Source: Cladopsammia gracilis (taxonomy: Eukaryota; Cnidaria; Anthozoa; Scleractinia; Dendrophylliidae). Taken from it: a DNA stretch of 64,000 bases. The position numbers and the translations under genes are program-made. The stretch covers positions 186,001 through 250,000 of the forward strand of contig JAJGOT010000157.1 of NCBI GenBank assembly GCA_022457155.1. The letters run 5' to 3'. Shown here piece by piece: positions 53,701-63,245 of the stretch. The notes under the pieces were generated by a model. It had not been told where the DNA came from. It saw only the letters and a list, made by a program, of their open reading frames with translations, and made no database searches. Every line of letters begins with the position of its first letter. The first letter of the stretch is position 1.

Positions 53701-53991
53701 CAGGTTGGACCACCTCGGACACCTTATTGAGACTTACATAACTGAGTAACTGGTTAGCTTTCAGTTGAGGTTGGGGGTAGCAGTTTAAATAGTTAAATTT
53801 AGGACTAAGCAACCCAAGAAGCTAGGTGGTACAGCGGTACGGTAGGCTATATAAGCTGAGGTCACAGGTTCAATCCTGGTTGGGGAGTTTAGATTTTCTT
53901 TTTTACACTTAAAAAATTTATTGAAAATAAATTCTAAGTGTCGACATTACGTTATATAATTCTCAATAAGTGTCCGAAGTGGTCCAACCTG
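53701..53991. mobile_element. 291-bp TIR element enclosing a tRNA-like sequence
   Basis: CAGGTTGGACCACCTCGGAC...ACCTTATTGAG and its near-complement (CTCAATAAGTGTCCGAAGTG...GTCCAACCTG) bound it. The tRNA-like unit at 53819-53887 lies in the centre. Confidence 0.75.
53819..53887 (+). ncRNA. tRNA-like / SINE-head sequence
   Basis: GTGGTACAGCGGTA resembles a Pol III A box and GGTTCAATCC (53867-53876) a B box one base short of GGTTCRANTCC. Box spacing is near tRNA-like. The T stem CAGG/CCTG forms but the acceptor stem does not, so this is not a working tRNA. Confidence 0.45.
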
Positions 53992-54769
53992 ATTTTGGAG
54001 TATCCATTCTAGTCCCGACCATGTATGAATTGTCGCCTTCTGCTGTTGCCACCTTTGAAGCCATCTTGTACCCAGACCTCTGTTAATTGCAGCAGCCGAT
54101 GACTGAGCACTAAGTTACTGGGTACAAAATTGTTTCGGTCTAAGTCAATATACTCACGCACCTTGTGGTTACTGCGTTTTGAGATGCAGACATCATAAAA
54201 TGATATGTCCTTAATAAAACTCATTCTATCTTCTAGACTTGGGTTGCTAACTTTGAACGGGGAGGGAGGGAAGGGTTCTTCGTACTCTGTGGAACGCTAG
54301 AAAAAGTCGGAAAGAAATTGAAGTTTGTCTTTCATATCACCTAGGCGAAAAAAAATCTATTGGGAGCCTCATTTGGTCAGACTGCTAACATTTCCTTTCA
54401 AGATAGTCCAATGGGCGAGTAAATCACGGGCTTGACCTTCACTTGCACATGTGATTTGCTTTCCCACTTGGATGTCCAGAAGGGACTATCGGCATACATG
54501 CTATAGTGCTACGCCTGATTGTTGCGAATATCCTATATTGGTTCTTTCTACCCGAAAATGTTTCTTTTACATGAAAGCAGTGACTTTTCTTTGGCATGTA
54601 AGGGTTATAACACAGGATATCCTAAAAGCGTCGATGAAGCTGTGCTCCCGTTTATTAAAGTGCTGACCGCATTGCTTCTACCCTTTCACCGCTCACAATT
54701 TGTAACAGGCTATTGTTTGTTTGGGATGCAAGTATGAATTATACTGTTTTGCAGGACCCCACTGAAAAC

Positions 54770-54820
54770 CGCCAAGGCGAGTGGGCTCCCTAGTTAAATA
54801 TTATTATTATTATTATGCGA
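54770..54820 (+). mobile_element. Possible LINE 3' tail with (TTA)n
   Basis: GGACCCCACTGAAAACCGCC...GTGGGCTCCCTAG then (ATT)n resembles a retrotransposon 3' end. No coding region identified upstream. Confidence 0.3.
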
Positions 54821-55122
54821 GAAAATTTAAATTCGTACTCGAACTAACAAAAACAGCATTAGTTCCGGTGAAATTGGAAACCTTTTCAAGTTGGTTACGT
54901 CATAGGTCATGAATGAGATGACATGACACTAGACACGTGTTTCAGGGCGGGAGTCGGGATACAAAGGTACGGGAGGCGGGCGGTTTTGACCCCTGTTTCC
55001 CCCCTCACAAGATAAAGTTCACGGATTAGCGGTAAATTTCAATTTCGGCAATTTGCATATTCTCGTTCAAATTAGCATCAAACTTTTTGTAATGTGAAAT
55101 CATACTCGTGTCTCTAGTTCAG

Positions 55123-56391
55123 TTAATGCAGAAACCAGTGTTTTGCTTCATAGTCATCGCTTACGAGTTCAATAGTCACATTAGTCAGCAGTTCATACGA
55201 TCGGTCCACAGGCTTGTACCCCATCAGCCGCATAACGCTTGCACAGTAATACTCAATAATATGAATTTCGTGTGGATGTACCTTCCACCTCCAGCGATTT
55301 GCAGCTACGCGCGCATTATCTTTAGTACAGGTGGCTTGTGATCCATCAATCTCAGAACAATCTGCCCTACTTAGATGTGTGGTTTCATTCAACCATGTAC
55401 GCACGCTTTCCAGCAAAGACAAGCCAGCAAACTCATACAGGCCTGATAGCTCTTTCAATGGGTTTGTAGCCAGGTCTTCGTATCGTTGAAGTTTGATTCT
55501 TTTACGTTGTGACTCCGACAGTTTTCTGAAAAACTCCAAATTATCCTCTGTTTGCTTACACTGGTTGTAGCTGAAGAGTCTTGTTCCCTGCAGAGCGTTC
55601 CGGTCTCCTTTCTCTTTGAAGAAACCAAAGCTACGCGACGAAGGGATCACAGCTCGAGGGTCTCTTATGAGAAAAACAACTTTGCAGTCAACATCCAATG
55701 GCTTGCAGGAATTCAGAATATTTTTTATGTTACTGTTAGGAATACGATCCATAAGAACTTTTATGACAGTTAAATTGTAGTTGTTCTTACAAGCATTTCC
55801 CAAAGACTGGCTTGTCATGGGATAACAGAGCTTTGGGTCCCATCTTGGGTCTGTGGTTCTGTAGGGGCATAAAGGCGGAGATGCAATGGCTTGGCTTATG
55901 CGAGGATGATCGGGTTTGCGATAATATCCCGCAATATCAGCTAAGATCCGTGGCTGGTCGAATTTGCAGCGAAAAATACCTGTTAGAAACGTCTCCACCA
56001 GGTTGCTATAACTTATGTCCCCACTCGACTTTCCATTTGTCACTCGTTTGGCGGTTTGTAACGGTTCGTACATATAAAACACAGAAGGATGATGGTTGAA
56101 AATATCACCCATCAGTGAAGAACCGGAGCGGCCATGCGAAACAATAATAAGATTATTCCTCGCTGTTCTTAAATGTTGCGAAAAATTCCTTGCTGGGTCG
56201 TAGTAAAGCGTCATCTTGTAGTTGTCAAAATAGTGTCTTGTTTTTGATTCCTGAACTTCTTGTTTGTATGGCAAAGAAGAGATACCAAAAAAATAAAAAC
56301 ACGTAAGAGAACATGCAATCAAACATATTCGTAGCGGTGTTAATCTCAAAATACGTGTACGCCTTATTGTCATTTTCACGATTTCTCGCAC
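55123..56391 (-). CDS. Carbohydrate 6-O-sulfotransferase, CHST1-like
   Basis: A 422-residue single-exon protein with type II Golgi topology: a short basic cytoplasmic tail (RRTRILR), one membrane anchor at about residues 20-41, then a lumenal catalytic domain. SHGRSGSSL (85-93) is the 5'-phosphosulfate loop and VVFLIRDPRAVIPSS (238-252) the 3'-phosphate-binding segment for PAPS; RYEDLA (303-308) is a further family block. Possible N-glycosylation sites are NLT (206) and NET (335). This fits the Gal/GlcNAc/GalNAc 6-O-sulfotransferase family (CHST1-7), which is often intronless in its coding part. The acceptor sugar cannot be predicted. There are no frameshifts or premature stops, so it is probably functional. 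A methionine at residue 7 is an alternative start. Confidence 0.92.
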   Translation of the reverse strand: MREIVKMTIRRTRILRLTPLRICLIACSLTCFYFFGISSLPYKQEVQESKTRHYFDNYKMTLYYDPARNFSQHLRTARNNLIIVSHGRSGSSLMGDIFNHHPSVFYMYEPLQTAKRVTNGKSSGDISYSNLVETFLTGIFRCKFDQPRILADIAGYYRKPDHPRISQAIASPPLCPYRTTDPRWDPKLCYPMTSQSLGNACKNNYNLTVIKVLMDRIPNSNIKNILNSCKPLDVDCKVVFLIRDPRAVIPSSRSFGFFKEKGDRNALQGTRLFSYNQCKQTEDNLEFFRKLSESQRKRIKLQRYEDLATNPLKELSGLYEFAGLSLLESVRTWLNETTHLSRADCSEIDGSQATCTKDNARVAANRWRWKVHPHEIHIIEYYCASVMRLMGYKPVDRSYELLTNVTIELVSDDYEAKHWFLH

Positions 56392-57252
56392 TTAAAAAGA
56401 CAGCATCAAATGTAGCGCGAGCAGTTCATAATCTCTGGGGTTAATTTATTTATGCACAGAAACCTCTGTTTCATTTGCCAGCCTTGTGAAACACAGCTGC
56501 TATTGTTTTTTTTGTTTGGGTCATGCAGCTATTGTTTGGTGAGCCAATAAAGAAACTTGTTCTAAGAGCCGCGTGGCGGTCCACTCGTTTGACGTTTCCT
56601 TGGCAACCTTCTTTATCTTTTCCCAGTAGAGTAAGGGGTTAATAGCTTCTATAAAATAAACTTTGATGCTGCGTCGGTGGGTGAGTTAAACAGCGTAACA
56701 GCATCTTTGACATCTTTGTTCACGGCTTTTGCTGTCTTAAAGTTTTACAAATAAGCTCGAATGACGTGTGCATTTTTTTCATGTAGCAAAAACCATTGAT
56801 GTTGACAATAATTCATGCCCGCTTCCTAAACAATACAGCATTCTTTCAAACAAACGTTTAGCATTTTTAGCATTCTGTGTACCATCGTTTTAGGGAGCAT
56901 TATTACGGTAGAATTTTAATTGAAAATTAAGGATAGAAGGCGAAAATAATTTTTTAAATACCCACACCGACAAACAGTTGATACCGACGCAAAAGCACCA
57001 CCTCTTATTAGTAGTAGCTTATTCTCCAAAAATTAACAATTTTACAGAAATGAATAATTAAGTAATAAAGAGAAAAGGGGCAAAAAATAGTTAAACTAAT
57101 ACCTTGCCCTCATAGTTGGAAAATATAAGGATATTTAATTAAGTGGATATAAGGAGAAAATGCTAATAACATAAAATAAACAAATAAACACATACGCACA
57201 CACACATATGAAAGCAATAATTATGTATATTAAGTACGAGTAGATAAAGCAA
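56392..57252. other. Upstream of the sulfotransferase; no gene
   Basis: The sulfotransferase promoter must lie near 56392-56600 (- strand); I see no TATA box. One diverged copy of the 44-bp minisatellite unit is at 56975. Confidence 0.4.
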
Positions 57253-57594
57253 CTAAGTCAATCCAGTAGTAATGACTAAAAAGTAATGACTAAAAATAGA
57301 TTTCTTAAATAGTTTTTTAGTAGGCTTAGAGCGGATGGAAAGGGGAAGATCGTTCCAAAAATATCGTCCAATAATGGTGTGAGAGAACTTTCTAATGTTT
57401 GTTCTATAAAAAGGAATATATAGTTGTTCAGAAGAGGCATTACGAGAAGTATAGCTATGTTGTTCTGATAACAGCGCTATGATAAAATTGGAGGGTTCAG
57501 GATCACACAAGAGATCAAAGAAAAAGAGACATGTATGAAGTTTAACAATATCAGGAAATTTCATAATGCCTAGATTGACATAGTGTGGGGTAAT

Positions 57595-59911
57595 TCCTCG
57601 CGAAGCGAGGTTAATAAATTTGGCGGCCGAAGGCCGCTCGGGTGCTCGGGTCTCGGGAGCTGAGCCGCGCGCAATCGAGCGAAAAGTTTATATATATATA
57701 TACTGAAGATGTCGTGCAGTTGCCTAGCAACAAAAATCGCGACCGCTGACAATGGCGCGCTCTCATGTTAATTCATGGAGGCGGCCGGTCTGACGGTTGG
57801 GGGTTGGAAGCCTATCCCATAATGTCTCATCACGTGACCTCGCATTTGCCAGTGTTCGCCGAGGCAAGCAGTGGCTGTCAAGACACCCTTTTCAAGGCCT
57901 CTTGTCTGTCGGTCTTCTTTTGTCAGGATTTGCAATGTCAAGAAAACTTCTCTTGCAATGAACAGATACATGCTTTCGAAAATGTGTTTGAAGGATGACA
58001 CGACAAACGAAATTTGCGCACGCTTGAACGCGTAAGCATCCAACTGCTTGTCCACGCATATGACGACACTCTTGCACTGTGTTAACCAAATAAGTGTTCT
58101 AAAAAACTGAAAACCTTTGGAAAAAAGTTCTTCTCTTAATAGCTATTTGTTTTATCCACGGTTTTAGCTAGACACAGTAGTTCTGATGTCCACGACAGTA
58201 AAAACAGTAACTGACGCGTACAGCTAGCTTGTACGCGCGATATAGCGCGCGCATATATTTAATTTTGCTGCGTGTTTTGTACTGATTTGAGCTTTCAGCA
58301 CTGATGCATTTACCAAGATTTTTTCCGCTATAACCTTTGTTCAAGACGGCTTTTGGAAATACAATGTAACCCTTTTTATACTCATTTACTTGAACTTGCT
58401 TCGGTCTAAATTCGTTTTATTCCTCAAAGAATTTTCATATTCAACTCTGCAAACGTGCGCAAATTTCCTAAATCAGCTCGCCGTCAATTCAAAGCATTGA
58501 CTGGAAGTTCCCACACTTTGATGGTTTTATTCAGTTTGAAAAACCTGGAGGGATCTGGAGGGATCTGATGTTTTAAGTCGTTATGATATTAAGGAATACG
58601 TTATTAATGTTAAAATGCTAGCGATGCTTCGATTAAGAAGGAGGTACAACTGCACTTTCCTGGTATTTTCGGGGATGATCGCCATTTTCCTGCGAGCGGA
58701 AAATGATATTTTCTAAGGACGAGAAACGAGGATTAAACTTAGAAATATAAATGAAATTCGTGCATTATAGTTCTTTTCTGTTACCAACGAACTTTTTTTC
58801 TGATTCCCAAGTCTCCCATAATTAAAACCATAAAATGAGACTACCGGCAAAATCACCGAAATATGAGATTTTACAAAAAGTTCGTTTATTCGCTTCAAAT
58901 GTCGCCGGTAACTCGTTGCTTTGCATCATGGGATAGGCTTCCAACCCCCCCCCCCCCCCCCCCCCGCCCCCGCTGCTCTCGGTGAAACACGACCAATTTC
59001 TGATGCAAATGAGAAAGAACAGCAAATACAACAACGCTGAATTGAACAAGTGGCTTGAAAGATTAACCACCGAAACTCCGCTGGAGCGAGAACGGCGACT
59101 TGAAATTCAACGCGATCGAGCAACGAAGAAACAACGACAGCATCGATTACAAAGACTTCGAACAGCCTGACCAAATGCCTCCATTAGAATTCTGAACGAA
59201 ACCGATCAGAAGAGGCGACACCGAATGGAAGTGTTAGACAAAATGATTCTGTTTATAGACGCAACGAGAGCAAACACTGATTACAGGAAAGGCTCAAAGA
59301 AGAAGAACGATTAAGAAATCTAGCTCAAATCACCGCACTTTAATCCGCTCTTTAATGCTCTTCAATTGAAACAACCTACATTTAAAGGCAAGTAATCTTA
59401 AGTTTATATACAACCCTCCATAAATTATTCTTTAATCTACCTTTTGCAAAAAAAAAAAAAAGATTTCAAGTAGCTGAACAACTGACAGGCAGATCATAAG
59501 AGGATATTTTTCAATATAAAAAATTGGTATTCAAACACTGGAAACTATTGTCTTAGTACATGCTGTAAATTGATAATTATTGATATTCTCGCATAAATTG
59601 CTTATGATATTTGCAAAGAATATGTTGCTTCAACTTGAATATTCATGTTTAACTTTTGTAATCAATTTCGTAATTCTCATGACCTGTATCCTATTAACTC
59701 CTGCAATCTCAACCATTCAAGCGAATAGTGAATTGAATTAGCAATTATTTGATACACAGTACATAGAACAACAGCTACAGAAGTATGTAAAGGGTACAGG
59801 TTAATTTTGGGAGATAGCACTCACAAACTTCAAAAAGGCCCACATCGCTAAAATTTTGCAGTGCATCCTCCCCCGAGCTTCGCGAGGTTCTGCGAGACAC
59901 GTATTTCTAGT
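57595..59911. mobile_element. 2.3-kb insertion with CCTCGCGAAGCGAGG ends
   Basis: Splits the LINE between its VPIMDN and ITPHYVN segments. The left end begins TCCTCGCGAAGCGAGG; the right side has AGCTTCGCGAGGTTCTGCGAG near 59876-59897. Inside, an inverted pair GGGGGTTGGAAGCCTATCCC (57799) and its complement (58930-58949) encloses a 58950-58977 poly-C tract. No transposase recognised. Exact ends are good to a few bases. Confidence 0.6.
58946..58977. repeat. Poly-C tract
   Basis: More than 20 consecutive C, then GCCCCCGC, at the inner edge of an inverted repeat in the 57595-59911 insert. Confidence 0.85.
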
Positions 59912-60026
59912 ATTATCCATAATAGGAACATCATTAATTACCCTAATTGCCTTATTCTATAGTTTAACAACGTCATAAATAGGACTATAATAATTATTAC
60001 CCCATAATGTTGAATCATATATCAAA

Positions 60027-60063
60027 TTTACGCTCGGGCCTTCGGCCCTCGCTTCGCGAGGAA
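60027..60063. mobile_element. ~37-bp GC-rich hairpin inserted in the LINE
   Basis: CGCTCGGGCCTTCGGCCC and CTCGCTTCGCGAG interrupt the LINE between YSIYPY and IYDSTLW. It shares the CTCGC-TTCGCGAG palindrome with the end of the 57595-59911 insert, so it may be a solo end of that family. Confidence 0.55.
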
Positions 60064-60167
60064 TAAGGATATATAGAATAGTACATCTTAATTAAGGTTT
60101 CTTTAGAAAGGAATTTCTTTACTTTAGTCATAATGTTTATGTTTTTACTTATCTTGGAGCAAGTATA

Positions 60168-60298
60168 GAGGTTTTGCACGGCAGCCATGTTGCATGGCAG
60201 GAACAATGAAAGTGTTTTGCATTGGAAAGAACATTCTTTCCCATAGGAAAAGGAATCTATTGTTCCTGCCATGCAACATGGCTGCCGTGCAAAACCTC
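60168..60298. mobile_element. 131-bp hairpin MITE with TATA target duplication
   Basis: Terminal inverted repeats of about 41 bp begin GAGGTTTTGCACGGCAGCCA. TATA flanks both ends (60164-60167, 60299-60302). Removing the element plus one TATA restores the LINE reading frame (IKYTCSKI), which fixes the duplication at 4 bp. No coding capacity. Confidence 0.85.
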
Positions 60299-60450
60299 TA
60301 TACTTAATGTGATCATGCCAAGATAGATGACAATCAATAATTAATCCAAGATACTTGACATGAAAGGAATAGTCAAGAGGCTGACCAGCCAAGACTATAG
60401 GAAGATGAAGGTTATAATTTAATTTCTACCTAGGCTGGAAGATTTTGTAT

Positions 60451-60625
60451 AGAGCGTATGCACATGACGTCACGGCGGCCATATTGGTGTACCAAAACAA
60501 TAGAACGGCGGCCATGTTGGTGTACCAAAACAATCCTGTGGGATTTGAACGCTTTTCTTATGTTAACACTTTCTTTTGTTCCAATAAATTTGCATAGCTG
60601 CTTGCCACGTGAGTGCATACGCTCT
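60451..60625. mobile_element. 175-bp MITE inserted in the LINE
   Basis: Inverted termini AGAGCGTATGCAC / GTGCATACGCTCT, flanked by AT on both sides (60449-60450, 60626-60627). Removing it with one AT restores SKTKYKIF in the host LINE frame. Inside is a near-duplicate ~35-bp unit (GGCGGCCATRTTGGTGTACC) also seen, diverged, at 10094-10202. Superfamily not assigned. Confidence 0.75.
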
Positions 60626-60859
60626 ATTTCGTTTTACTCAAATTTAATGTCAACTTATTTGCACAAAGCCAGTCATATATCTTGGGAAGTTCAGTATTAA
60701 TATGATGGATCAGACTCAGTAAGTGAAGTGTCATTCGCAAAGAGGCGTGTGGAAAAGTAGGATGTGGCTTTGTAAAAATCATTAATATAGATCAGAAAGA
60801 GAACTGGGCCAAGAACAGAGCCTTGCGGTACTCATAATTTAATAGCTTGAATATCCGAA

Positions 60860-61325
60860 CCACCTCATATTGATGGTAGACTGTTGATACCGACGCAAGA
60901 GCACCACCTCATATTGATGGCAGACTGTTGAGCGCCACCTCATATTGATGGCAGACTGTTGATACCGACGCAAGAGCACCACCTCATATTGATGGCAGAC
61001 TGTTGAGCGCCACCTCATATTGATGGCAGACTGTTGATACCGACGCAAGAGCGCCACCTCATATTGATGGCAGACTGTTGATACCGACGCAAGAGTGCCA
61101 CCTCATATTGATGGCGACTGTTGATACCGACACAAGAGCGCCACCTCATATTGATGGCAGACTGTTGATACCGACGCAAGAGCGCCACCTCATGTTGATG
61201 GCAGACTGTTGATAGCGACGCAAGAGCGCCACCTCATATTGATGGCAGACTGTTGATACCGACGCAAGAGCGCCACCTCATATTGATGGCAGACTGTTGA
61301 TCCACCTCATATTGATAGCAGACTG
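60860..61325. repeat. 44-bp minisatellite
   Basis: About 11 copies of CGCCACCTCATATTGATGGC + AGACTGTTGATACCGACGCA + AGAG, some copies shortened to about 28 bp. Abuts the 5' side of the broken LINE. A single diverged unit lies at 56975-57010, past the other end of that LINE. Confidence 0.92.
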
Positions 61326-62128
61326 TTTTAGAGTCCATCTACTAATTATTAACATTATACTCTAATTTTGGCTTCATTAATCCTTAATATTTCTCATTTT
61401 TCTAAATTTCACAACCGACCCCCCCCCTTTCTTTTCACTCAAACACTTCTATAAATCACCACAAAATTCACACAATATCGCATAACATCAATTAACAAAC
61501 TAATTGAGGCATTTTTACATTGCTTGCTTGAAACCAACAAGATATTGCAGTGTATTAATGTGTGCACTCCATTGATTGATTGTCCAAGTCACCTAAAATT
61601 GTTAACACTGACTTGTTGCAGCGACTGATTTGGTTTTAATTGCTCTTTTTTCCTTTTATTTGGTCGACTAGTCTCACGAACAGTACGGAGGCGATAACGT
61701 GCAAGAACAAGTTGATTTGGCATTTGATTGGTTAATTCTTCTACTTGGTTGCAGTTCGACGAGGATGCATTACACACGAGGAAATTTCCGCGACTACTCA
61801 CCACGATCAGTCGCTTCAATTTAAACCAGTTTGAATTTCTGCAACCAGTGGCCGCGACCAAATTTTGGTTGCCACGATGAGATTTTTTTGCCGAAAATTT
61901 ATTAGTATAAGTTCACATGTCGCGACATGTCGCACGGTGGGTGCCTTATATCGGAATTTAGTCGAGTTTTTTCAGATTTCAGATTTTATTTTTACTCCAA
62001 ACTATAAGTAATTAGTTTTACATTCAAGAATATATAATTAATCGTATCAATAACAAAATTCTCGATTGTGATTGGTCATCCGCGCGCCTATTTCTTAAGT
62101 AATTGGCGCGCGGTCACGTGGGTGTCCA

Positions 62129-62391
62129 ATAGCCCTTTTCACGGTTGATTTTTCTCATTTGCATTACAATGTTATCCAACGTGGATGCGAGGCAATTTCG
62201 GGCTAAAACTTCAAAATAGCCCGAAAGTGCCTCACATACATGCTAGATTTCATTGTAAGATAAGATAAGATATATGCATTTGTATAGCGCAAATTCTATA
62301 TATATATATATTCAAATGCGCTTCACAATCAATCAGACCCACCCCACCCATTGTAATGCAAATGAGCTGAGTTAACCGTGAAAAAGGCTAT
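62129..62391. mobile_element. 263-bp MITE
   Basis: ATAGCCCTTTTCACGGTTGA...CATTTGCATTACAATG and its complement (CATTGTAATGCAAATGAGCT...CCGTGAAAAAGGCTAT) are the termini. TA-type flanks are ambiguous because the ends are palindromic. Inside: TTTGTATAGCGCAAATT and (TA)n. Confidence 0.75.
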
Positions 62392-62515
62392 AACAACTTT
62401 ATGTAATTGGATAGCTGTAATTGGACACCTACGTTGCGCGCGCGTCAATCAGTTGCACTTCAATGGGTTCTATTTCTTGCTGTTTCCTCCTGCTTTCAAA
62501 GTGATTTGGATTTGA

Positions 62516-62781
62516 GTCGGATTTGATGCACAATTCCGCCAGCTATGTTATAAAACAATTGGTTCATGCTTTAGCGTGCACTATCGAGTTATGGAGCATT
62601 TGGGAAGTTTGGAGAGCACGAAAGAAGCGTAAGAGTTGCCCGAGGCGATAGCTGAGGGCAACTCTAGCTTCTTGAGTGCTCTCCAAACTTTCCACGTGCT
62701 GCATAACTCGATAGTGCACAGCTAAAAGCATGAACCAATTGTTTTATAACATAGCCGGTGGAATTGTGCATCAAATCCGAC
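62516..62781. repeat. 266-bp palindrome centred near 62648
   Basis: GTCGGATTTGATGCACAATT, TTATAAAACAATTGGTTCAT, GTGCACTATCGAGTTATG and GAAGTTTGGAGAGCAC all recur as complements; the centre is AGTTGCCCGAGGCGATAGCT + GAGGGCAACT. It lies between an outer inverted pair at 62034-62063 and 63091-63120 (TAATTAATCG...ACAAAATTC). Confidence 0.85.
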
Positions 62782-63108
62782 GCGAAAAACGGACAACAAT
62801 ATCACAAGTGATTGTTCGCGGTAAGCGAAATATTAAGCAAAATAGGAATTGGTTTTATTTCAAATTTTCTGTTGAAAGCTCGAGCTTTATTTTACTGCAG
62901 TTTAAATACAAAATTCTTTATTTTTAAAAAGAAATCACGGTCAAGAATGACCACGCTATCAGCGTGCACTATCGGGATTTTGAGCACGCTTACGTATACT
63001 GAATTTGATTGCGCGGCTCTGCTAGCTATGTTATAATAGAAAATATCTTTAACGTTTTGAGTACAAAAATCTCCACATAGACGTTTTAATCTCGAATTTT
63101 GTTATTGA

Positions 63109-63173
63109 TTCGATTAATTAGTAATTGAACTTCGTGTCGTACAATTCAGGAGCGCGCTCGGCCGATTTGAAAG

Positions 63174-63209
<36 letters not shown>

Positions 63210-63233
63210 AGTCCAATTACTATTACTAATCGA
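63109..63233. repeat. 125-bp hairpin
   Basis: TCGATTAATTAGTAATTG pairs with CAATTACTATTACTAATCGA, and GTACAATTCAGG with CCTGAATTGTAC. Overlaps the outer inverted repeat of the 62034-63120 structure. Confidence 0.7.
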
Positions 63234-63245
63234 ATTTATTATGTA

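Larger units (their letters stand above)
57253..60835 (-). pseudogene. LINE reverse transcriptase broken by nested insertions
   Basis: Read on the - strand from 60835: [19 protein letters not shown] (RT motif), LFANDTSLT (catalytic ADD altered to AND), WLCANKLTLNLSKTK, [insert 60451-60625], NLHLPIVLAGQP, FHVKYLGLIID, SWHDHIKY, [insert 60168-60298], TCSKISKNI, LIKMYYSIYPY, [insert about 60027-60063], IYDSTLWGNNYYSP, one stop, NKAIRVINDVPIMDN, [insert 57595-59911], ITPHYVNLGIMKFPDIVKL, and the C-terminal block RTNIRKFSHTIIGRYFWNDLP at 57320-57400. The order matches CR1/L2-like pol C-termini. It is inactive: a catalytic residue is lost, and it carries a stop and four insertions. The region 5' of 60835 is replaced by a minisatellite. 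Confidence 0.85.

Noticed and set aside
53819..53887. Functional tRNA gene
   Set aside because: B box is one base short and no acceptor stem forms; kept only as tRNA-like.
60839..61057. 72-residue repetitive frame (LLRRYQQSAINMRW)
   Set aside because: Translation of the 44-bp minisatellite.
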